Positions 33,961 through 45,842 are shown, counted from the stretch's first letter. The stretch: DNA of 64,000 nucleotides from Cerioporus squamosus (GCA_022592435.1 JABYQS010000067.1:124001-188000); one strand, 5' to 3'. Notes: a model not told the origin generated them from the letters alone. Numbers and translations: made by a program.

Positions 33961-35401
33961 GGCAAGCCCTTCGGACACATCTCTCCTACAAATCAATGTT
34001 ATCGACCTCTTCGCGTTCATACCGCCCGGATCCCTCCCGGACTTCCAGAACCTCATTGAAGTCAATGCTAGTACGTGCATCGGCTGTTCTCATGTCTTTC
34101 TCACGGATCTTGATTCTTGTGCAGAGGAGGATAGTTGGACCTGGAGCTTAGAAGCCCGCCAGCATTAGGAGCTCGTCGGAGAGGAGTGGCAGGAGTTTCA
34201 AAGCAGACTCCGGGATATTCGAGTAGACGACTGTCTTGTCATGGACATCGCACCCGCCCCTGGACAACTTGAGGGGATTCAGGACAAAATCCTTGTTCGG
34301 TCATGCTACCGAGAGGCCCTTGTTGCAATTTGCCTTCTGGCCTTGACCTCTCGTGACAAGGGCATGATTCTCACCGGTCAGCCTGGTACTGGTACGCACT
34401 CTTATCCTCATCGCTCGCAACTTCACGTGCGAGCATCGTATGCAGGCAAAACTCTCTTCATCTGGTATCTGCTTGTTTGCCTACTGCTCAAAGACCAAGT
34501 CGTCCTCCTCAACGTGGAAGACCAGCGTCCATTCCTCTTCTACCGTGGTCAAGTATACACCGCCCAATCCTGCAAACACCTTCCCCAATCCTCCACAGCG
34601 TTCATATGGTCACTTCTGGACCCGTTCAGGGCTCCACCGCCCGGCTCGACCGATAGCATGGTGTTCCCAGTTCAGGCGGCTTCTCCCGACGGAGGTTTAT
34701 ACAAGGAGTGGCGGATGACACGGGCTCCTATTCTCACTGCTCTTCCGTAGTGGAGTCGCGAGGAGCTCATGCGAGGGTTCGATCATTTGTGGCATGACCA
34801 TCTCACACTGCTGAGGCTCTCATTTTGCAGGGTTAAGCTGCTCCCGGAATTCTCGAGGTTCGAGCTGGATTTGAGCATGCTCACGGAGAATTGGGGGCAG
34901 GTTCCCGCCTGGTACGATTTCCCGTATTCAGGCACTCGCGTACTTCTCGAGGAGCAATATAAGGTTCTCGAACCGAAGAGGCCCTCGACCGTCGATGATG
35001 CACTGGAGGCTCTCTTTGATGCTCTCATCGCGCACTTTGGATTGGTCGCCAGGGACGTATTCCACGGCTTGTTCGATTTCAGCACTGTTGAGCATACGCA
35101 CCAAGAAGCATTACCTCTGTGGTGCGACAGGCTTCGCGACATGGCAAACGCCGTCGACCAGGAACAATATCTGGACAGCAACTCGGAATTCGACCTCTGC
35201 ATCATTCCCCAGAGCAAGGTCGGAGAGCCGTTCCGATGGATTGTCGATTTCAAGTCCCCAGTGATAGCGCAGCGTGCGGCTGAGCGAATAGAAAGGCAGG
35301 AGAACGCACGCGAAACGTTGTCATATATCTGGACTCATCCTCCCGAGAACGCGCAGGTAGCCGTTGACCTGCTCAACAAAGCCCTTACTCGTCAGCCATG
35401 A
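33961..35401 (+). pseudogene. Crinkler/RHS-type P-loop NTPase with two in-frame stops
   Basis: Resembles the large agaricomycete family of crinkler/retrotransposon-hot-spot-like P-loop proteins. One frame runs from 33961 (and openly from 33635) to TGA 35399-35401. It contains LVMDIAPAPGQLEGIQDKIL, Walker A GQPGTG-KTLFIWYLLV (interrupted by a 54-nt GT-AG intron 34393-34446 that is itself stop-free), VVLLNVEDQRPF, FPVQAASPDGGLYKEW, WSREELMRGFDHLW and FRWIVDFKSP. Two TAG codons interrupt this same frame at 34166-34168 and 34748-34750, with family-like sequence continuing directly on both sides. Neither can be spliced out with consistent phase by a plausible intron. The N-terminal crinkler-type region is weak. 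I call it a recent pseudogene; base-call errors are the alternative. Confidence 0.7.
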
Positions 35402-35846
35402 GAATGGTATCTACTCTACATTAGCCCAGCGGAGGTGCGATGGTCCTGGTGTGGTTCATTCTGTTCTTCCAAAGTTATGAATGTTGCATTCCTTTCTCGC
35501 ACGCAGAGATGGCGGCGGGTTCATGTCGACCTTTGAGAATGAGATCTCCAAAGATTGTATCCCCATGTACATGTCGAGGACACTTACTCTTCGGGATTTC
35601 ATCTGTATGAGTGGTCGAGTTATATCCAAACGCCACGCGCGTCGTCGAACATAACCATCACGATGTTCCGAATCGCTCGCCGTTCGCCAATGGACCTGCC
35701 GCGCGTCCCTACTCCTGTCGTTCTAGAGTCGATGACAACAGTAGTTGCTCAACATGAAGGACATAAGATCGACCTCATTGATGTTACACTGTGATTTCTG
35801 AGCCTTCCCTTAGTTAGCTATTGAGTGTACACGGCTCTCTAAGTCC
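35402..35846. other. Intergenic between pseudogene and 5-oxoprolinase
   Basis: No gene. I looked on the minus strand here for a HyuB-type (second half of 5-oxoprolinase) sequence and saw none. Confidence 0.5.
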
Positions 35847-38800
35847 TTATTCCAACGTGATGTACAGTTGCTTGCTGGTCAGCACAGCCGTCGCGCCCGG
35901 AACGACGACAATCGTCTGCGTGTTATCGATGATCATAGCAGGGCCATTGACCGTGTCGCCGACCTTGAGCGACGTAAGCAAGAATACTGGCGTGTCGTCG
36001 ACGCGGCCGATCCCATCGAAGTACGTGCTGTACGTCGAGTCCGCCCTGGACCTGTCGACCTCCCGCTTCTCGAGCCTTTCGACTTCCTTGTACACGGACT
36101 CCCCGAGCGTGTCGAACGTCTTGCCGATGCCGCGGACCTTCACGTCGTCGACGATGATCGCCTTGGTGTCCAGTAGGAAGCCGAACTCGGCCTTGTAGAC
36201 GCGCTTGAACGCAGCCTCGAAGTCCTCGTTCCCGTCGCCGTCGTCGGAGTGGGGGAGAACCATCAGCGCCGTGTCTGTGCCGTCGAAGCGCATGTTGAGC
36301 ATCCGCTCGGTGTGCACACGCGAGTCCTCGAAGCCCTGACGCTTGAGCTCCGCGCGCACCTGCGCGTCGAGCCTGTCCAGTCGGGAGCGAAGGGTCTGGC
36401 GATTGTCAGCAGTGTAGAATGTGGACGAGGGTTCCTGCAGCTCATAGGCGCTAGAGAGTGCGTAGCACATGCATCAGGTGTGAGCAGCTATAATCATGGA
36501 TGGATGCGCACCGGTCGGCAAGGGCAAGGCCATAGGCAGAAAGAATGGAACTATAGCTGTGAATGAGGATGGTCTTGATGCCCAGTAGCTGCGCGATCTC
36601 GCATGCATGCTGACCGCCTGCACCTCCGAAGCTAGCAAGACTGGAAGACGCGACATGAGCTTTTTGGCACCCGTGAACCAAAGAAGCTCCCGGGCTCACA
36701 TGTGCTTGGATGTCGCATAACCTCGCGCTTCGGTAAGTGCGCGGATGGGTCGGGCCATTGTCTCGTTGGCGACCTTGATGAATCTGGAGGATGCGTTTGT
36801 CAATGACGGCGCAGGGTTGGAGCGAGGGAGTTACGCACCCATATACGATCTCATCCAAGCCCATCTTCTTGTCCTCAGCTACGGATGCGTTGATCTCCTC
36901 CGCCAGCTTGTGGAAGGCGGAGCGGGATGCTTCAATATCGAGTGGCTCCTTCTCAGACTTGCCGAAGATCTTGGGAAAGTAGTCGGGCACAAGCCGACCG
37001 AGGACGAGGTTGGCGTCTGTAACGGACAACGGTCCCCCCTTGCTGCAGCGCACATACCGTGAGCGGTGAGAACAGTTGCCCTGCTTGAGAGGCCGAACGG
37101 ACTCACCGGTAACATGCCGGACCAGGCTCGGCGCCTGCACTTGCCGGACCAGCCAGGAAGAGGCCGTTCCTGAAGGAGAGGCAAGAGCCACCCCCGGCCG
37201 CGACAGTGTTGATGTCGAGCTGTGGCGACTGGATAGTGACGCCTGCCGTCGTCGTCTCGTACACGACCTCGTATCTGCCCGCAAATCGAGACACGTCCGT
37301 CGAGGTCCCACCGACGTCGATACTAACAGCGAGTCAACAAGCTGAACTGGAAGCGCCTCGGCGACTGTATGCCCACCCAATGATCGGGACCTTCTTCTCC
37401 TCGTCCCAGCTCGTGAGCGCGTACCCGACAACTCCGCCTGCGGGACCGCTCAGGATGCTCTTCAGGCCGGTGAAGTTGTTGAGATCGACGAGACCACCAT
37501 CGCTGCCCATGAACTCCACGCGCGGACTGAGGACCTTGCCGTCCCTAAGCTTCTCGTCGAACCCGGAGAAGAACCCGTCGAGGTACTCCCTGAGGATAGG
37601 CGTCAAATACGCATCCGCCGTGGAAGAGACGCCTCGCGGGACCATCTTGATCATGGGCAGCAGTTGTGAGGACGCGGAGATGTGTGAGAAGCCGATAGTT
37701 CGCGCAAGCGCAGCAACTTGCAGCTCGTGCTCGGGGTACGTGTAGGAGTGGCAGAAGACGATCGCAATCGAGCGGTAGCCCTCGTCGTAGAGTTTTTGAA
37801 GGTCCTCGCGGACCTTGACCATGTCTGTGCACGCTATCAGTGGGCATGTAGCGTGCAAGGGAGTGACTGGTGCATACCGGGTCTGCGCATGATTCTGACC
37901 GCCTCTCCCGAGAGACCCTGCGTGACCTCCCCCGGGCCCTCCGCGTCGCCCTTTCCATCCCAACCCTTCCCGCGGTATCCCCGCTTCACCTTGCCGTCCT
38001 CGTCAAACTGGACGGCATGCTCCTCGGCCTGCGGGTCAGATGTGTATCCAACGAGAGTCACGCGCTCATCAACTTCCACCACGGTTGAGTAGAGCGGCGG
38101 CGTGCGGCGGATATTGAGGTCGAAGATCTTGGGACGAGACTGGTTGCCGATGAGGAGCAGGTCCTTGAAGCCTCGCGTGATCAGGAGCGCATGCTTGTGG
38201 CCTTTACGCTCAAGCAGCGCGTTTGTCGCGACGGTGGTGGATAACCGGATGTAGTCTGCAAGGATGGTGTTAGCCATCGGGCCAGACTATCGTATCGTGC
38301 ACGAGCAGCAGGTGCAACAGTCCATGCACGCTCGGAGAACACGGTCGCATACATCGTCTTCTGGCGAGACGGATCGACGCCTGCCTATCGAGATTCGGGT
38401 GCGATAGATGCTACCGTCTCCTCCCGCCTGCTCACGCAAGCGCAACCATGGCCCACGTTCAAACCACAATCGGGTCCACCTCCACGACCAGTACAAAGCA
38501 CCACCCTGCCCCGCTCATCGAAGACTCTGAGAACTTCCCGAGCACTCACCGATCTTGTCCGTACTGAGTATACTCCCCCGCGGGATCTTCTCGCCCGTCA
38601 CTATCTCAAGCACCCTCCGGATGCCCTCCGTCGGCGCATCACTGTAGTTGCCCGGGTCCTGCGAGACTGCGTTTATATTTCCGTCCCATCAACATCCAGG
38701 TTGTTGTCAGCAGCCAGCGCTGGGTGGTATGAGTAGCAAGTACTCACGAAGCTTCACCACGATCTCCTTCCGCTCCTTCGGGTTCTCCGGGTCGGGGAAC

Positions 38801-38880
38801 GATGCATGCACATCGCAGAATGTCCCGCCTCTATCGGCGCATATCCTGATGGACCGATCGGTGACCGTCTTCGCAGGCAT
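35847..38880 (-). CDS. 5-oxoprolinase/hydantoinase A, second half missing
   Basis: ATP-dependent 5-oxoprolinase opens 5-oxoproline to glutamate in the glutathione cycle. It starts [20 protein letters not shown] at 38880 ([10 protein letters not shown] nucleotide-binding loop) and runs over about nine exons: [150 protein letters not shown] and [20 protein letters not shown], ending LYITLE at TAA 35847-35849. Eukaryotic 5-oxoprolinases continue with a HyuB half (DPIQLSIFxHRF...), about 1,280 residues in all; here only the HyuA half, roughly 750 residues, is present. A stand-alone HyuA-like protein, or loss of function, are both possible. Exon borders in 38260-38560 are unresolved. Confidence 0.82.
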
Positions 38881-39427
38881 CGTTGTCGTCGACAGAACAG
38901 AGCAAGCCGGGTATGATAGTGTAGGGTCATCGGACGCCCTCACATGGTGTCATTGTCAAGCGTCCACGGACTGTCCGACGGAGCTCCATGCCCATGGGTG
39001 AAAACCCTGATGAACAGTACAGGAGAGCAATCCGACATCCGATACCGCAGCCGATAGCAGGCGGATTTACTATGTGGAGAGACAAAGACGGAGTCAAGTA
39101 ACGATTAGGCGGACAATAGGCAGGCCGCCGGACGCATCGTCGAGCACACAGCATTCAATGCTTCCAAGAACCATCCCGGGGATTGGACATGAATTCGTAA
39201 ACGTATGATGACAAGGAATGAGGTATGCTGAATAGGGTAACTTCGGTAATGCCAACCAGGAGTATCGGGGAGGATGTGCATCGTCATGCGCAGCGACGAC
39301 AGCGGAGCGGCGAGAGGGATAACGTGCAGAAAACACTGAAAGCGACCAATATAAAGTGTATACGATGTAGACCTTTTCGGGTTATCTGAGCAAGGACAGC
39401 ATGCGGGACAACTTGGACGCGACACGC
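38881..39427. other. Intergenic between 5-oxoprolinase start and beta-tubulin end
   Basis: Promoter of the minus-strand 5-oxoprolinase gene and 3' untranslated region of beta-tubulin. No gene seen. Confidence 0.5.
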
Positions 39428-41059
39428 TTATTCCTCCTCGACCGGGACCTCCTCCTCGTACTCGCCCTCCTCCTCGACGCTGGACAACCAAGTCAGACAA
39501 CCGCCAGAGAGGTGGATCAAAGGATATCACTTACGTGGCATCCTGGTACTGCTGGTACTCCGCGACGAGATCCTGCATGTTGGACTCGGCCTCCGTGAAC
39601 TCCATCTCGTCCATACCCTCCTGCGTGTACCAATGCAAGAAGGCCTTGCGCTTGAACATAGCCGTGAACTGGTCGCTGACACGCTTGAAGAGCTCCTGGA
39701 TGGCGGTTGAGTTGCCGAGGAACGTGACAGCCATCTTGAGACCGCGCGGAGCGATGTCACACTGCGCGGTGAGGACGTTGTTGGGGATCCACTCGACGAA
39801 GTATGCAGAGTTCTTGTTCTGCACGTTCTGCATCTGCTCCTCGACCTCCTTCATCGAGACCTTGCCACGGAAGACAGCCGCGACGGTGAGGTAGCGACCG
39901 TGCCGGGGGTCAGAAGCCGCCATCATGTTCTTTGCATCGAACATCTGCTGCGTGAGCTCGGGAACGGTGACAGCGCGGTACTGCTGGCTCCCACGGGCAG
40001 TGAGGGGGGCGAAGCCGGTCATGAAGAAGTGCAGACGGGGGAAAGGAACTGTTGGCTATGATCAGCAAATCGATAATCGTGCATATATGCGTGCCAACGT
40101 ACCCATGTTGACAGCCAACTTCCTGAGATCGGAGTTGAGCTGACCAGGGAAGCGCAAGCAGGTCGTGATACCGGACATCACGATCGAGACGAGGTGGTTG
40201 AGGTCACCGTATGTTGGCGTGGTGAGCTTCAGCGTCCTGAAGCAAATGTCGTAGAGCGCCTCGTTGTCGATACAGAAGGTCTGGTCGGAGTTCTCGACCA
40301 GCTGGTGGACGGAGAGGGTCGCGTTGTAAGGCTCGACAACGGTATCGGAGACCTTTGGCGAGGGAACAACGGAGAAAGTGGCCATCATACGATCCGGGTA
40401 TTCTTCCCTGATCTTCGAGATCAGGAGGGTACCCATGCCTGCACCGGTACCACCACCGAGCGAGTGGGTGATCTGGAAGCCTACAGACCGAGGAAGATGA
40501 GCAAATGTGACGACGTGACAAGGCGTGACGGCAACCGTCACAAGAACGCGAACCTTGCAGACAATCCGTGCCCTCAGCCTCCTTGCGGACAACATCGAGA
40601 ACGGAGTCGACGAGCTCAGCGCCCTCCGTGTAGTGACCCTTCGCCCAGTTGTTACCAGCTCCGCTCTGACCGAAGACGAAGTTGTCGGGGCGGAAGAGGT
40701 TGCCGAGGGGACCAGAGCGGACGGAATCCATGGTGCCGGGCTCCAGATCAACGAGAACAGCACGAGGAACGTACTTGTTCGCGCCGACCTCGTTGTAGTA
40801 CACGTTGATCCGCTCGAGCTGAAGGTCGTTGTTGCCCTTGTACAATCCATCCGACTCAATGCCGTGCTCATCAGAGACGACCTCCCAGAACTTGGCACCT
40901 GTGATGTGTTAGCGCTTGGGAGCGCATATCGCGAACAATCAACGCCTCTCACCGATCTGGTTACCGCACTGTTCGAGGATGACCCTTCAGCTCAGCTGAG
41001 ACCCTCAAATGACGCGTCGTACTCACCTGGCCGGTCTGGAGATGGACGATTTCACGCAT
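39428..41059 (-). CDS. TUB2: Beta-tubulin
   Basis: GTP-binding subunit of microtubules. Six exons: 41027-41059, 40953-40968, 40554-40898, 40103-40480, 39535-40048, 39428-39479, giving 445 residues. It begins with the autoregulatory MREI, has the GTP-binding GGGTGAGMG, and ends in the acidic tail [15 protein letters not shown]. Exon 2 is just 16 nt (CGNQI). Residue 198 is Gln ([12 protein letters not shown]; codon CAG at 40281-40283 on the minus strand), where almost all fungal beta-tubulins have Glu; position 200 is Phe and 167 Phe. There are no frameshifts. It is divergent from HSP10, 1,036 bp apart. Confidence 0.97.
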
Positions 41060-42095
41060 TCTGCGACGTCAACGTCAGCGCGACTGATGATGAAAAGTTT
41101 GGAAACCGCGCGTCGTCGCCCTTCGAGCCCTCCAACGCGCGGCGCCACGGTTCCCGGTGGTGTGGGAGCATAAAATGCACGTACATGAGGGATTAGAGAA
41201 GGGACTGGAGGAGGATGGGGTCGTCAGTGGGATGGGGGTACCGGAGGGACAAGGTCAAAATGGAAACGCCGTTGAGGTCTAGGGCTATATTCTGTCGGAG
41301 CTCGAATCGCTAAACAAAACGTGGCTTCCGCCACCCCGCCTCGCATAGAAGCACCCTCGCTTCGCTCTCACTTGGCTCCAGTTCCTCGCAGGGTCGTTGC
41401 ATTCACGCGAGAACACCATCCGACACCTCTGAATCTGGTCGATACATGTTTCTCGACACGAAAAGCGATGATAATGCGTCGTCGAGGTCGGCGGCTGCGC
41501 ACCATCAGCGAGCAAACGCCCGGAGGATAGACGTCCCCACATCGCACGATTCCAGCGCGTGTTTCAATTCCAGAGCTCCAGAGCCTTGGCGATGCATGGT
41601 ACGCACCTCCATATATGAGCTCGAGGCCTCGAGCTCGGGATTAGAAGGAACAGATGAGATGGACGTACTTGAGCTTTGGGCAGGGTCAAGCCAAACTGAA
41701 AGAGTGTTCACTGCGTTGTAAGTTCGGTGTTAACTTGACACCAACGGATGCACGCTACCTGCACATTGCACCGTACGTCTGCAGTCCGGAGAAAGACAGA
41801 GAACAACGCAGCCCACCCTCAGGTAGCTACTGGTAGCTATAGTATAGTGCAAAATCGTTGTTACCCGCTGCGTGCGCTCACTACTGTCGCAGACTCGCGC
41901 TCACCGCGAACGTCCGCTCGCGCGCAACACCGACGTCTCCCGACGCGAGGTTCTGGACATTTCTGGCCCGTTGTTTGGACGGCCAAACAACCGGAAACAG
42001 AAAAACGGCGTGTATGGTCATCGGGCGTTTAGCTTCTTGACACGCTCACCCTCGTCGCCCTCCTCGTCGTTCTTGTCCGTCTCTCGTCTTTACAA
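41060..42095. other. Divergent promoter between beta-tubulin and HSP10
   Basis: 1 kb without a gene. Contains the heat-shock-element-like site listed separately. A pyrimidine-rich stretch at 42040-42090 precedes the HSP10 ATG, as is common in strongly expressed fungal genes. Confidence 0.5.
41951..41963. promoter_or_regulatory. Heat-shock-element-like site upstream of HSP10
   Basis: TTCTGGACATTTC is three 5-bp units TTCnnGACnnTTC; the middle unit is GAC instead of GAA. It lies 133 bp before the HSP10 ATG. Heat shock factor binding is inferred from the motif and the chaperonin gene next to it. Confidence 0.45.
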
Positions 42096-42604
42096 ATGGT
42101 GCATACCGTGCTCTGCTACGTGCGACGGACACGCGCTGACCGCGCTTCAGGCTGCCCAGGCAACGTTCAAGTCCATCAAGTCGGTCATCCCGCTCTTCGA
42201 CCGCGTCCTCGTCCAGCGTTTCAAGCCCGAGACCGTACGTCGTCCTGTTCTCGTCACAGTCCCCGCTGCTCCAGTGTGCTAACGACGCGTGTGTGCGGCG
42301 TAGAAAACCGCGAGCGGCATCTTCCTCCCCTCGTCATCAACTAGCCAGCCCCTCCCCGAGGCAACCGTCATCGCCGTCGGCCCTGGCGCGCCCGACAAGG
42401 ACGGCAAGGTCGTGCCCCCGGCCGTGAAGGCTGGCGACCGCGTCCTCCTCCCTGGTTGGGGTGGCAGCCCGATCAAGCTCGGTGAAGAGGTGCGCTGCCT
42501 TGGCTGAATATTCGTCGTGGGTGCGCGCTGACTGACGCGCGTGACGCTGCTAGGAGTACTACCTCTACCGCGACCAGGAGATCCTTGCCAAGATCCAGGA
42601 GTAA
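42096..42604 (+). CDS. HSP10: Mitochondrial 10 kDa chaperonin (HSP10/cpn10)
   Basis: Co-chaperonin ring that caps Hsp60 in the mitochondrial matrix. Exons 42096-42098 (only the ATG), 42151-42234, 42304-42489, 42554-42604; 107 residues. It reads M-AAQATFKSIKSVIPLFDRV, then FKPETKTASGIFLPSSS (mobile loop binding Hsp60), LPEATVIAVGPGAPDKDGK, VKAGDRVLLPGWGG and EYYLYRDQEILAKIQE. The first intron (42099-42150) follows the start codon directly; no other Met gives the conserved N-terminus in frame. Phase is 0 at all three junctions. Length is normal for the family. Confidence 0.93.
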
Positions 42605-43545
42605 GCATCTGCTGCTGCAGGCTGGAGTTGGGTTGGGAAGGAGGTTTGGGAGGGGACACGAAGACAGCGTGGTATAACGTCCAGGAGGAGGCCGTGCCAC
42701 GACGGTGTGTCTCGCGTTCTGCGTTTGGGCTGCCCTCCACACGAAGCAAAAGTCTGCTAACATCGTCATCATACGTTCATACTAATCGCCACTATCATCA
42801 TGTCCTGCCACGCATCGAATGTGCTTTTCCAACGCAATCCGTACTTTTAATGCATCATCATCTCCACTCAAACCACCCTTGCCTATCTTTCGTGTCTGGC
42901 TCTCGCGGCCCTGACAGGTGATTCCTCGCTTCCATGAGCAGACCTTCGCTCGCGGGCGTATGTCGTCGTTCATTGTCGTCTATGTAACCCGGCTATTCCT
43001 GTCCTGCGAGATCTCTCGCACGTAACTCCACGGACATCAGGTCGACCCCACTGGAACCGAGGTTATCCGACAGTCGACTTCACCCACCGCAAACGAGGAC
43101 GAGGATGAGACCGCAAGTCGCGGGGGCGCGGGGTGGAAAGTTGTGTGAGCAAACGCAACCTGAAGAAACCGAGCGTAGACCCCACGATAGCAATTCACTC
43201 AACCCCCCCTCCGCGCTCCCACACGTAGGTAGACAGATACACAAAAAGCCGCAGGGTGACAACTAACTGGTACAAAGTACGCCGGTACAGCAGATCAGAT
43301 ATATGCCAAGGTCTTCCTTCCACTTTCCAAGTCATGCCAATGTTAAGGTCGCGTGAACGGGGAGTCGGGGGCGCCGGGGCATAGAAGGCAAGAGAGAAGG
43401 GTATGTATGCACAACGGAATGGGCTGAAAGGAGGGGTTAAGCTTTAAAGGTCATGTAAATACCGGACAGTATCGGGAAGGGAGCGCGGACGGGAGCAGTG
43501 GAAGGTAGAAGAAGTCAATAAAAACACCAAATGCTGAGCGCTGTA
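42605..43545. other. Intergenic between convergent HSP10 and epsin
   Basis: 3' flanks of both genes; no coding signal. Confidence 0.5.
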
Positions 43546-45459
43546 TCAGATGGAGAAGAACGGCTGGTCGTGGTTCTGCTGTTGCTGTTGCTGTTGTTGC
43601 TGCTGCTGCGCAAAGGGATTGTGGTTGCCCTGCGGCGCGCCCGTCGACTGGTTGATGAGTCTCGCGGCCTGCTGCCCGTACCTGATGACTCAAGGTCAGC
43701 CCGGTCAGGTAGAAACCCGACAAGCAAGCAGTAAGAACGCACCGGAGGTTGCCCCAGTTCCCAAACGTGTCGATGCCGTCTTCGCGGTTCGCAAGCAGGT
43801 TGGCGAGGTGCGCGTGCTCGTCGTCCGCGCGCGTCTTGACAGGAGGCACCGAGTTCGCGCGCGCAGCCTCGGGGGGCGCAGAGTGCGAGACTGGGGGCGG
43901 GGCATTGTTGGACGTCGGGCCCTGCCCGTATGTGCCTTGCAGGTTGAACGAGACTGGACTTGTTGTCTGCGGCCCGGGCGAGGACAGCTGCGTGGGCAAG
44001 GAAGGTGTTGACATGGCGAGCGAGGGGGCGAACGGGTTGTTCGATCTGTGACACTGTCAGGCATGGCTGCGCGAGACTCGGAATAGACACTCACCCAAAC
44101 CCGGTGGCCTGAGGGACAAGCGGTTGCTGAGGCATCAAGAACTGCTGCTGTTGTTGTTGCTGCTGCTGCTGGAGTTGGAGGAGTTGCTGTTGGCGCATCC
44201 ACTCTTCCTGCTGCTGCTGTTGCTGTTGCTGCGCTTGGAGTTGTTGCTGCATCTGCCACTCTTGTTGCTGACGCATATACTCCGCCTATATGGGCGTGAG
44301 CGGCGAAAGTGGGTGATACACCATCTGCGACGCACCTGCATGGCCTCCTGCTGAGCCTGCTGTTGGTAAGGGTTGAAGGACGTGAACTGCTGAGGAACAG
44401 CCGTGAATTGCGGCTGCAGGAACTGCGGCTGCTGAAATGAGGTATCGACAAGGGGGAATGGGTTCGTGCTTGTCTGTTGCCTGCACGGAAACGAACGTCA
44501 AACCCACTTCTAATACACCTTGAGATGGTGTAGGATGCGACTCGGGGTAGTGGACGACAGACGAGAGCACGTACGGTTGCTGGGCATCGTCGAACAACGC
44601 AGACTGGTTCGCGTCTTGAACAGCCTTCGCCCGCTTCGCCTCTTCCTCCTCGCTCAGTCGGATGGCCTGCTGCAGGTCCCGCTCCTCCGCCGTCATCCTC
44701 AGCCTCGCCTGTTCCTCCTCCGCCGTCCGCTTACTCTCCTCAAGAGCCTTGCGCAAGTCGTCGTCCTCCCGGTTCCCTCCGTTCCGCCGTCTTGCACTAC
44801 CAGGGACGCTCTGAGAGCGCCTGCGACCATTCTCGTCGCCGTCGCCGTCCTCCCCCCGACCGCGAACCATCCGATCCCGCATCATCGCGCGGTCTCGTCG
44901 CTCGTGACGCAAGCGCGACTCATCCTGCAGCAGATTCGTGATGTCCTTCGCCTTCTGGCGGACGTTCGCGCCCTGGTCCTTGCCCTCTTCGTCGACGTAC
45001 TGGAACTCCTTCAGGGTCTTGATGATATAGATATTGTCCCGGAAGTAGACGACGACGTTCTCGGAGCCGGCGTGCAGGAGGTAATCGAGTACGGTGAGAG
45101 ACTGCGGGGGCGGGGCACGATGAGGCTAGAGAACGATGCGCGCGACACGCAACTTCACGCACCTTGAATACATGCCGCCAGTTCTTCCCCTTGTCGTTCA
45201 GCCGCTTGTCGAGCATCTCCATGATCTCTACGAAGTGGTCCCTGCGCCGGGCGTTGAGGATAACTTCGTGTGAACGGCCGCAACAGCACACTCACTGGTT
45301 GTAGCTCAGCTGCGCAAGCTCGTTCATCTGCGTGCCCGACGGTCCCCATGGGTCGTTCGAGGTCGCCTCGCGCACTTTAGCCTGGACATCTGAGTATCCC
45401 TTGGTGTAGTTTTTGACGCCGCGGACGATGCCCTTCCCGAGGTGTTGCATGCTGGTCAT
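43546..45459 (-). CDS. Epsin (ENTH-domain endocytic adaptor)
   Basis: Clathrin adaptor that binds PtdIns(4,5)P2 and ubiquitinated cargo. Seven exons: 45296-45459, 45163-45241, 44575-45101, 44336-44480, 44095-44285, 43743-44045, 43546-43681; 514 residues. The ENTH domain spans residues about 12-145: NYTKGYSDVQAKVREATSND, PWGPSGTQMNELAQLSYN, LDYLLHAGSENVVVYFRDN, LKEFQYVDEEGKDQGANVR. Two ubiquitin-interacting motifs follow (DDDLRKALEESKR, DLQQAIRLSEEEEAK), then poly-Gln stretches and NPF EH-domain-binding motifs (TNPFPL, NNPFAPS, HNPFAQ). It ends DQPFFSI. The start could be three codons later (MQHLGKG); I kept the first Met. All phases are consistent with no frameshift. Yeast counterparts are ENT1/ENT2. 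Confidence 0.95.
44142..44273 (-). repeat. CAG/CAA codon repeats (poly-Gln) within epsin
   Basis: Runs of CTG/TTG on the plus strand encode Gln tracts of up to about 10 in exon 5, with a second tract at about 43576-43609 in exon 7. Mixed CAG and CAA codons suggest purifying stability. Length may vary between isolates. Confidence 0.8.
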
Positions 45460-45842
45460 CACGGTCTTGGATTAGTTGCCAAGCAGACTCCGAGAAACAA
45501 GCTGATAGAATGGTGTCCCCAGGTGCAACCGTCCCTTGGATGTGGTTACGGTCGATGTCGAAGACAGAGACAGCGGTCAAGACGGCGGTGGCGAACACAG
45601 CACAAAAGCGCTCGTTGCGCAGCAGCCCATAGCATAATGTCCGCTACATACTTGTTCCCGGCGACTCGTAAGTATGGTCCATCATCCACCACGACGAACA
45701 CGGTTACAGCACATCGACTTCATACATCTATAGAGTACACACAAGAGCAAGGAGCTTTATGATTCAATGGTGCAGGCTATTAGGCTGCATCCTTCAAAGC
45801 CCGTCTATGGGCTGTCGACAAAGACAACGAGTGGAAGGTTGT
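45460..45842. other. Intergenic, epsin promoter
   Basis: 383 bp between the epsin start and the end of EamA paralogue 2, both minus strand. No gene seen. Confidence 0.5.
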
